This document shows positions 58,378 through 64,000 of a DNA stretch of 64,000 nucleotides, piece after piece. Each line of letters starts with the position of its first letter. Position 1 is the stretch's first letter. Both the position numbers and the translations under genes were made by a program. Source of the stretch: Luteococcus japonicus (GTDB taxonomy: Bacteria; Actinomycetota; Actinomycetes; Propionibacteriales; Propionibacteriaceae); assembly GCF_003752415.1 (NCBI RefSeq), contig NZ_RKHG01000001.1, positions 1,922,001 through 1,986,000 of the forward strand. The letters are read 5' to 3'. The notes beneath the pieces are model-generated. The model did not search any database, was not told where the DNA came from, and saw only the letters and a list, made by a program, of their open reading frames with translations.

Positions 58378-60814
58378 TTCCATTGCCCCCGGCGGCGCTG
58401 CCGGATCCGGTCTTGCTGCCCGCTCCGGAGTCACTCTTGGCACCCGCATCGCCCTTGCGGCCGCCGGTACTGCTGGTGCCCGTGTTGCTGTTGGCCCCGG
58501 TGTTGCTCTTGGTACCTGTATTGGCCTTGGTGCCTGCATTGCTCGTACCGGCGTCGCTGTTGGTGCCTCTATTCCCTTGGGGGGCCGGGGGCTGCGTGGG
58601 CTGTGTGACCTTCGGCGGCGCACTGGTGACCGTCTGCGCCGGAGCGGTGGTCTGCGGAGCGGTGCTTGTCACCGGGGTCGTTTCCGCCGGAGTCGTTGTC
58701 GCGGGTGCACTGCTCTGCTCCGCCGTCGCGGTGGCGCTGGGCTGCTGCGTTGCCTGTCCGCCGTCGCTCGATTCGGTGCTGGTGGCGCTGGGCTTCGGGG
58801 ACGGCGGGACGTAGACCTTGCCGCGCTCCTGCCCGTGGTTCACATTGGCCGCTTCCGGGAAGGACTCGTAGTCCTGACCCTCCATCGCCACCTTCATGTA
58901 GTCGCGCCACATCATGGCCGGGTAGGTGCCACCGAAGAAGGCGCTGTCCCCCGGACGGGCATAGGCATCGAGCGAGTGGTTGCCGTCGTCGCCGGCGACG
59001 AACATCACCGAGGTGGAGATCTGCGGGGTGTAGGCCGTGAACCAGGCCGAGGTGATGATGTTCTTGCCGTCGCGCTCGATGCCATTGGTGCCGGTCTTGC
59101 CGGCCACCTGGAAGCCCATGTTCGCCACCCGACCGCCAGTACCGCTGCTGACCACGGAGCGCAGCGCGGAGGTCACGTCGCGGGCGACGTCCTGCTCGAT
59201 GCCCTGCTTGCCCTTGGTGTCGGCGGTGTAGATCACCTTGCCCTTGGCGTCCTTGACCTCCTTCACGACGTGGTTGCCCACGTGCACGCCGTCATTGGCG
59301 AAAGTGGCGAAGCCCCCCGCATTCTCCAGCGGGCTCACCTCGGCCATGCCCAGGGCGATACGGCCATTCGGCTCCCAGCCGGCTCCCTTGGGGATGCCCG
59401 CGTCATTGGCGGCCTTGATGATGGCCTCGGGGCCGTTCTCGATCTTCTCGGTCATGTCCACGAAGGCGGTGTTGATGGACTCCGCCAGCGCCTTGCGCAG
59501 TGTCACGCTGCCGTACTGCATACCGAACTCGTTGCGCACGTTCACCGAGTCACCCGCCGGCCGGTAGGTGTTGCCGTTCAGGCTGGAGCGCAGGCTCAGG
59601 CCGCCGCGCAGGCCCGCCACCGTCGCGTAGGCCTTGAAGGTGGACGCCGCGGGGCGGTCCGTGGTGGCCCAGTTGCGGGTGTTCTTGAGGTAGTCGGCGC
59701 CGCCGTAGATGGACTGCACCTCGCCCGTGCCCACCTTCACCGAGGCCAGCGTCGGGTGGATCCCGGCCCCCGACGAGGAATTGTCCCCGACGATCTTCGT
59801 GTAGTACGTGCCCACCTCGACGGCCCGCTTCTGGAGCTCCTCGTCGAAGGTGGTGGTGATCTGCAGGCCACCGCCCTCGATCTGCCCCTCGGTGAAGCCC
59901 TTGGCCAGCAGCTCGTTCTCCACCATCTTCAGCAGGTAGCCGTTGGTGCCGGCCCAGCGCTGGTTCAACGGGATCTCGGGGAACTCGGGCAGGGCCTTGG
60001 ACCACTGCGCATACTGCGCGTCGGTGATCTTGCCGGCCTCCTTCAGGCCGCTCAGCACGTAGCGGTACCGGCCCAGCAGACGTTCCTTGTTCCCCTTGGC
60101 CGCCGACGGGTCAAAGGCCGACGGGTTGTTCAGCACGCTGGCCAGTACTGCTGCCTGCGGCACGGTCAGGTTTTTCGCGTCGGTGTTGAAGTAGCTCTTG
60201 CTGGCGGCCTGGATTCCATAGGCGCCACGGCCGAAGTAGATGGTGTTGAGGTAGCCCTGGAGGATCTCCTCCTTCTTCATCTCCTTGCCCATCTTGGTGG
60301 CCAGCACCAGTTCGCGCAGCTTGCGCGCCATCGTCCGGTCCTGGCTGAGGTAGAGGACCTTGATGTACTGCTGCGTGATGGTGGAACCGCCCTGCACCTC
60401 ACCACCGCGGGCAATCGCCCAGGCCGAACGCACGATGCCCGACGGGGAGATGCCCCGGTCGGTCCAGAAGTCTCGGTTCTCGGCCGCCACGACGGCGTCC
60501 TTGATGGAGACCGGCATCTGCTCATAGGACAGGCTCTGGCGGTTCTGCACCGCGAAGCTGCCCAGCTTGGACTTCCCGTCGTTGTAGTACAGGAAGGTGG
60601 TGTTGGTGGTGAACTCCTCGTTGGGGTCCGGCAGCGAGGTGCGGTTGTAGAAGACAAGACCAGCGATCATGCTGACCAGCGCCATCACCAGCACGCCAAT
60701 GGCGGCGATGCCCAGGATGCGCTTCCACCGGCCGCCGCCCGAGCCTTTGGCACCCTTCGCGGGGCGCGCCCCGGCACGGGTGGATGCGGGCTTCTTCGGT
60801 GTCTTGTCAGCCAT
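58355..60814 (-). CDS. ponA: bifunctional penicillin-binding protein (transglycosylase/transpeptidase)
   Basis: The 819-aa class A PBP has one membrane helix (about 33-56). A GT51 domain contains the catalytic Glu112 in AAENRDF and QGGSTITQQY (141-150). The transpeptidase domain has nucleophile Ser391 in STFK, SIN (446-448) and KTGT (573-576). It polymerises and crosslinks peptidoglycan. The last 160 residues are a Ser/Thr/Pro/Gly-rich tail ending in NTGT-type repeats. ATG at 60814 overlaps the DUF5318 stop by 8 bp. It matches the PonA1 locus of other actinobacteria. Confidence 0.92.
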   Translation of the reverse strand: MADKTPKKPASTRAGARPAKGAKGSGGGRWKRILGIAAIGVLVMALVSMIAGLVFYNRTSLPDPNEEFTTNTTFLYYNDGKSKLGSFAVQNRQSLSYEQMPVSIKDAVVAAENRDFWTDRGISPSGIVRSAWAIARGGEVQGGSTITQQYIKVLYLSQDRTMARKLRELVLATKMGKEMKKEEILQGYLNTIYFGRGAYGIQAASKSYFNTDAKNLTVPQAAVLASVLNNPSAFDPSAAKGNKERLLGRYRYVLSGLKEAGKITDAQYAQWSKALPEFPEIPLNQRWAGTNGYLLKMVENELLAKGFTEGQIEGGGLQITTTFDEELQKRAVEVGTYYTKIVGDNSSSGAGIHPTLASVKVGTGEVQSIYGGADYLKNTRNWATTDRPAASTFKAYATVAGLRGGLSLRSSLNGNTYRPAGDSVNVRNEFGMQYGSVTLRKALAESINTAFVDMTEKIENGPEAIIKAANDAGIPKGAGWEPNGRIALGMAEVSPLENAGGFATFANDGVHVGNHVVKEVKDAKGKVIYTADTKGKQGIEQDVARDVTSALRSVVSSGTGGRVANMGFQVAGKTGTNGIERDGKNIITSAWFTAYTPQISTSVMFVAGDDGNHSLDAYARPGDSAFFGGTYPAMMWRDYMKVAMEGQDYESFPEAANVNHGQERGKVYVPPSPKPSATSTESSDGGQATQQPSATATAEQSSAPATTTPAETTPVTSTAPQTTAPAQTVTSAPPKVTQPTQPPAPQGNRGTNSDAGTSNAGTKANTGTKSNTGANSNTGTSSTGGRKGDAGAKSDSGAGSKTGSGSAAGGNGNDKTTGG
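58466..58568. repeat. in-frame repeats coding the ponA glycine/threonine tail
   Basis: Degenerate 12- to 18-bp units around TTGGTGCCTGTATTG encode SNTGT/ANTGT-like peptides at the C-terminus of PonA. The units have drifted in codon use, so slippage is probably not very recent. Confidence 0.6.
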
Positions 60815-61226
60815 AGATGTCCTCAACGGTTTCCTGATGACGGGGTGCGCGGCGCTTGCGCCCGTCCCCAAGCTTGTAGGTGAGCATGAGGTGGTTCCAG
60901 AAGCAGTCCGGGCAGACCTCGACGACGCGGACGGTGAACTCGCCGAACTGGTCCTGCATCTCCGCGAGTTCCTCGCTGGACTTGATCCTTCCGCTGAACT
61001 GCCCCAGCTGGCTGCCGAAGGTGTAGTTCAGGTTGGTCAGGCGTTCCCCGCCGCAGACGGGGCAGTCCTCGTCGCTGGGTTCACCGTGGTGCAGGGCCGC
61101 CCGGACGAGCAGCGGGTCCGCGTCGCAAGGGCCGTTCTCGCTCAGGGCGCGCTGGGGTTGTTGCAGGGCCACCAGGGCTCGGCGACGCTGCAACGCATGA
61201 CTCATCACCTCACGCTGCGACCACAT
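60807..61226 (-). CDS. DUF5318 zinc-ribbon-like protein
   Basis: The 139-aa protein has CPVCGG near residue 57 and CPDC near 106, probably binding one zinc. It begins WSQREVMSHALQRRRAL and ends HQETVEDIYG, matching the family found beside ponA in actinobacteria (Rv0049 position). Function is unknown; a regulatory or assembly role with ponA is suggested only by location. ATG at 61226 is used; ATG at 61205 is an alternative. Confidence 0.8.
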   Translation of the reverse strand: MWSQREVMSHALQRRRALVALQQPQRALSENGPCDADPLLVRAALHHGEPSDEDCPVCGGERLTNLNYTFGSQLGQFSGRIKSSEELAEMQDQFGEFTVRVVEVCPDCFWNHLMLTYKLGDGRKRRAPRHQETVEDIYG

Positions 61227-61291
61227 AGATGCGCCCAAGCCTATGCGCACCTTCTGACACCGCGCTGAGACAGACCCATTACCCTTGTGCG

Positions 61292-62179
61292 ATGACGTCG
61301 AAGGACCAGCCCCCCGCCCCCGCCCAACTAGTCGCCGTCCACGGCCGCGGCATCGTCTCGTCGAAGAAGCACGTGGCCACCGCCGACGACCTTGGCTTCA
61401 CCCGCGGGGACGGCGTCTTCGACGCCACCCGGGTGCGCACCGGATCCGACGGGATCTCCACCATCGACAACCTCGAGGCGCACCTGGCACGGCTGGACCA
61501 GTCCTTCCTCCGGCTGACCGGTGAACACGTCGACCGCGACTTCTGGCGCGAACTGGTAGACGAGGCCGTCGACGCCTGGAGCCACCCCGGCGAGGCCGTG
61601 CTCAAGCTGATGCAGACCAGCGGGCTGGAGAGCGTGCAGGGGATCCCACTGCTGGTGCTCAGCATCACCCAGATGAGCGAGGCCTCCCTGGCCCAACGCG
61701 CAGGCATCCGCGTCACCACCCTGGACCGGGGCACCGCCAGCGACGCCCACCTCGACGCGCCGTGGTTGCTGGGCAATGTGAAGACGCTGAGCTATGCGGT
61801 GAACATGGCCGCCAAGCGCGAGGCGCACCGCCGTGGCGTCGACGACGTGCTGTTCACCAGCAGCGACGGCTACTGCTTGGAGGGGCCCACCGCAGCCCTG
61901 GTGGTGGCGAAGGACGGGGTGCTCACCACCACCCCCGTCGAGGGCACCGGCATCCTGGACTCCATCACCCAGAAGCAGGTCTTCGCCAAGGCGGAGAAGG
62001 ACGGCTGGCGGACCGAGTACCGCCTGATCAGGCCCAAGGAGCTCGCCAAGGCCGACGGCGTGTGGCTGGTCAGCTCCGTGCGAGGGGCCGCCCCGGTGCT
62101 GGAACTCGATGGCCGCGAGCTGACCACCGAGGCCAAGCTCACCAAGAAGATCTGCAAGTACGCCGGCTTCAAGAACTGA
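61292..62179 (+). CDS. aminotransferase class IV (aminodeoxychorismate-lyase-like)
   Basis: The 295-aa fold-IV PLP protein begins with LVAVHGRGIV, has the DDLGFTRGDGVFDATR motif near residue 40, NVKTLSYAVNM with the PLP lysine, and SSDGYCLEGPTAALVV. Members include 4-amino-4-deoxychorismate lyase for folate and D-amino-acid or branched-chain aminotransferases. The ADC lyase reading is favoured by length and the actinobacterial family, but is not proven. TACCCT lies 6 nt before the ATG at 61292, so the gene may be leaderless. Confidence 0.78.
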   Translation: MTSKDQPPAPAQLVAVHGRGIVSSKKHVATADDLGFTRGDGVFDATRVRTGSDGISTIDNLEAHLARLDQSFLRLTGEHVDRDFWRELVDEAVDAWSHPGEAVLKLMQTSGLESVQGIPLLVLSITQMSEASLAQRAGIRVTTLDRGTASDAHLDAPWLLGNVKTLSYAVNMAAKREAHRRGVDDVLFTSSDGYCLEGPTAALVVAKDGVLTTTPVEGTGILDSITQKQVFAKAEKDGWRTEYRLIRPKELAKADGVWLVSSVRGAAPVLELDGRELTTEAKLTKKICKYAGFKN

Positions 62180-62193
62180 GCCTCGCAACGCGG

Positions 62194-62240
62194 AATGCAG
62201 AAGGTCCCCGACGGATGACCCGTCGGGGAACTTCTGCATT
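62194..62240. terminator. bidirectional terminator between the aminotransferase and tRNA-Ala
   Basis: AATGCAGAAG (62194-62203) and CTTCTGCATT (62231-62240) form the outer stem, with an inner TCCCCGACGG/CCGTCGGGGA stem. It lies between two converging genes and could end both transcripts. Confidence 0.75.
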
Positions 62241-62241
62241 G

Positions 62242-62314
62242 TGGAGCGTACGGGGTTCGAACCCGTGACCTATTGCTTGCAAAGCAATCGCGCTACCAAC
62301 TGCGCCAACGCCCC
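62242..62314 (-). tRNA. tRNA-Ala (anticodon TGC)
   Basis: The reverse complement folds as a 73-nt cloverleaf: 7-bp acceptor with the G3-U70 wobble that identifies alanine tRNAs, D arm GCGC/GCGC, anticodon stem ATTGC/GCAAT with loop TTTGCAA, and T arm ACGGG-TTCGAAC-CCCGT, ending in discriminator A. CCA is not encoded. Confidence 0.95.
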
Positions 62315-62476
62315 ATGCCCCGTGATGGGGCACTGGGAAAGTCTACGGCAGGGGTACCGCGAGCGGCAAAAACGTCCGGGACCGAAGGCGCTCGGGTCCG
62401 CGTGATCCGCGTATGTTGCAACCTGAGCGGACCACAGGAACCCGAGCGGCTTTCGGGATGCGGCAGTATCGAGCGC

Positions 62477-62749
62477 ATGGAAACTCAGCACTCCGACGCC
62501 ATCACCCGTCGCGGCACGGACCACGCCATCGTCTACTGGCGCCCCGGCTGCCCCTACTGCGAGCACCTCTTGTCCGGACTCGACGAGGATGACGCGCGGA
62601 TCAGCCTGGTGAACATCTGGACCGACCCGGAGGCCGCGGCCTTCGTCCGCAGCCTCCAGGACGGCAACGAGCTGGTGCCCACCGTCGTGGTGGGTGAGCG
62701 TGTGCTCACCGCACCCGACGGGCCCGAGGTGCTCGCGGCGCTGGGCTGA
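62477..62749 (+). CDS. glutaredoxin-like (mycoredoxin-type) protein
   Basis: The 90-aa thioredoxin-fold protein has the redox motif CPYC near residue 25, the cis-proline region LVPTVVVGERVL, and a length normal for the family. It reduces disulphides or mycothiol mixed disulphides in the cytoplasm; mycothiol dependence is inferred from the likely actinobacterial host. CAGTAT 7 nt before the ATG may be a -10 for a leaderless message. It stands alone. Confidence 0.85.
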   Translation: METQHSDAITRRGTDHAIVYWRPGCPYCEHLLSGLDEDDARISLVNIWTDPEAAAFVRSLQDGNELVPTVVVGERVLTAPDGPEVLAALG

Positions 62750-62750
62750 C

Positions 62751-62768
62751 GCCTCGACAGTCTCAGGG
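62751..62768. repeat. degenerate copy of the dispersed repeat
   Basis: GCCTCGACAGTCTCAGGG differs at two positions from the CCTCGACAGGCTCGGGG core. It lies between the glutaredoxin-like and glgC stop codons, and GGACCGGAAT continues like the tandem unit at 20026. The match is weaker than the others. Confidence 0.45.
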
Positions 62769-62775
62769 ACCGGAA

Positions 62776-64000
62776 TCAGGAGACCGTGGTCCCGGGCTCG
62801 ACGCGGGAGCCGTGCGGAACCTCGGCGCCGGCCGCGACGGCGGCATCCATCCCCACCAGGGTGACCTCCTCCGACTTCAGCCGGGAGGTGGCATCCTGCG
62901 CCTCCTCCGCCCCGACGCGTGCTCCGGCCCCGATCTCACACCGGGCATCCAGCACTGACCAGCCGATCCGGGCATCGCGCCGCACGTGCACGCCACGCAT
63001 CAGGACGGCGTCGTGCACCACAGCCCCGGCCTCCACCACCACGTCGGGGCCGATGACGCACCGCTCCACCCGGCCATGGATCTCCGAGCCATTGCCCAGC
63101 ATGGCGTCCAGCACCTCGGCGCCCTCGTGCACCCGGGCAGCGGGCCCCTGCGGCGAGGCGGTGCGCATCGGCCAGTCGCGGCTGTGCAGGATGCCGAGGT
63201 CTCCGGCCAGCAGGTCCTGGTGGGCCCGGAAGTAGGCCGAGGGGCGGCCCAGGTCACGCCAGTATCCGGGCAGTTCGTGGGCGACGACCTTGCCGCGCTG
63301 CACCAGCTCCGGCAACAGGTGTTCGCTGAAGTCCCCCAGGCCCGAGTCCCCGTCCGGGGCCTCGCCGCCCAGCCGTTCGCGCAGGCCGTCGAGGATCTCC
63401 ACCAGCACCTTGGCGTCGTAGGCGAAGACCTCGCTGGCGATGGTCTCGGTGTGTGGCTCGTCGGGCTTGTGGTGCACGCCCGTCACCCGGCCGTCCTCGT
63501 CGACGTCGACCAGCGTGTGGTGACCGACCTCCTCGAGGCCGATGGTGGTGGTCACCACCGTGCACTCCGCACCCGCCTCGCGATGGGTGCGCAGCACCTC
63601 ACGGTGGTCCAGGGAGTAGACGTGGTCCGCGGACAGCACCAGGACCACCTCCGGGTCGTGCTGCGAGATGAGCCGACGGATCCGGAAGAGGGAGTCCGCG
63701 TTGCCGGTGGCCATGCCCTCCTCCTCGTCGCCGATCCCCTGTTGAGGAGGGAGCACCCGCAGACCCCCGAGGTTGCGATCGAGGTCCCAGGGACGGCCGT
63801 GCGCCAACACGGGGTCGAAGCTCGACGCGTGGTACTGCACCACCACCCACACGTCGCGGACGTGGCTGTTGACAAGGTTGGACAAACAGATGTCCAGCAG
63901 GGAGAAGACGCCACCGAAGGGCAGCGTGGGCTTGGCGCGCCGCTGGGTGAGGACGTCCATCCGGCTCCCCTTTCCCCCGGCGAGGACGATGGCCAGGACG
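62776..64000 (-). CDS. glgC: glucose-1-phosphate adenylyltransferase (5' end beyond window)
   Basis: About 408 codons of a nucleotidyltransferase are present. The reading frame continues to the window edge as VLAIVLAGGKGSRM, so an internal ATG at 63960 is not the start. RAKPTLPFGG, CLSNLVNSHVRDVWVVVQYH, LSADHVY and YWRDLGRPSAY match GlgC. A C-terminal beta-helix of hexapeptides (GAVVHDAVLMRGVHVRRDARI) carries allosteric control in the family. It makes ADP-glucose for glycogen synthesis. Confidence 0.87.
   Translation of the reverse strand, partial: VLAIVLAGGKGSRMDVLTQRRAKPTLPFGGVFSLLDICLSNLVNSHVRDVWVVVQYHASSFDPVLAHGRPWDLDRNLGGLRVLPPQQGIGDEEEGMATGNADSLFRIRRLISQHDPEVVLVLSADHVYSLDHREVLRTHREAGAECTVVTTTIGLEEVGHHTLVDVDEDGRVTGVHHKPDEPHTETIASEVFAYDAKVLVEILDGLRERLGGEAPDGDSGLGDFSEHLLPELVQRGKVVAHELPGYWRDLGRPSAYFRAHQDLLAGDLGILHSRDWPMRTASPQGPAARVHEGAEVLDAMLGNGSEIHGRVERCVIGPDVVVEAGAVVHDAVLMRGVHVRRDARIGWSVLDARCEIGAGARVGAEEAQDATSRLKSEEVTLVGMDAAVAAGAEVPHGSRVEPGTTVS

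Noticed and set aside
62315-62476. Search for a second tRNA or small RNA after tRNA-Ala
   Set aside because: No cloverleaf or strong hairpin is visible. The stretch only leads to the glutaredoxin-like gene.

Overview
The window is high-G+C actinobacterial DNA, most likely from a member of the Propionibacteriaceae. This is inferred from the codon bias, the many GTGA/ATGA stop-start overlaps, several apparently leaderless genes, and the conserved ponA - DUF5318 - GT87 neighbourhood. A genus cannot be named from the sequence alone. There are about 50 coding regions, one tRNA-Ala, two broken genes and at least two families of dispersed repeats.

Region 1 (1-12.5 kb) is a cyclitol/sugar locus. The end of iolB and a class-I aldolase-like gene read left. 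A GntR/UTRA regulator, a transaldolase, iolG, a TauE/SafE-type carrier and a second Gfo/Idh/MocA dehydrogenase read right. Both promoters carry nearly the same GntR-type palindrome abutting a -35 box. Next come a 74-aa membrane protein behind a structured leader, an MFS carrier, and a sugar ABC importer divergent from a second GntR/UTRA regulator. Three of these transport genes contain a palindromic repeat in frame.

Region 2 (12.6-16 kb) is a tightly coupled SDR - acyltransferase - alkyl-DHAP-synthase-like operon, a candidate ether-lipid pathway. Region 3 (16.1-22.3 kb) is a choline-to-betaine module (betT, betA, betB, divergent TetR) bracketed by two directly repeated copies of a 74-bp element. 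One of these copies supplies the stop codon of the TetR gene. Region 4 (22.3-28.3 kb) holds a FemAB-type gene coupled to an alanine-racemase-like gene, and a giant YhgE/Pip-type membrane protein.

Region 5 (28.9-55.9 kb) is a surface-polysaccharide locus: an initiating sugar-phosphate transferase, four glycosyltransferases, a 2-epimerase, a 6-dehydrogenase, a 3-dehydrogenase, an aminotransferase, an N-acetyltransferase, two polymerase/ligase-like proteins, a Wzz-like protein and a flippase. The five nucleotide-sugar enzymes match the known route to a 2,3-diacetamido-2,3-dideoxy-hexuronic acid. The locus is interrupted by a fructoside-utilisation operon under LacI control (31.6-37.1 kb) and by two amino-acid permease paralogues, one frameshifted, plus a VOC protein (39.4-43.4 kb).

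Region 6 (55.9-64 kb) contains membrane mannosyltransferase-like proteins, the bifunctional penicillin-binding protein PonA, a DUF5318 zinc-ribbon protein, an aminodeoxychorismate-lyase-like enzyme, tRNA-Ala(TGC), a glutaredoxin-like protein and the 3' part of glgC running off the right edge.
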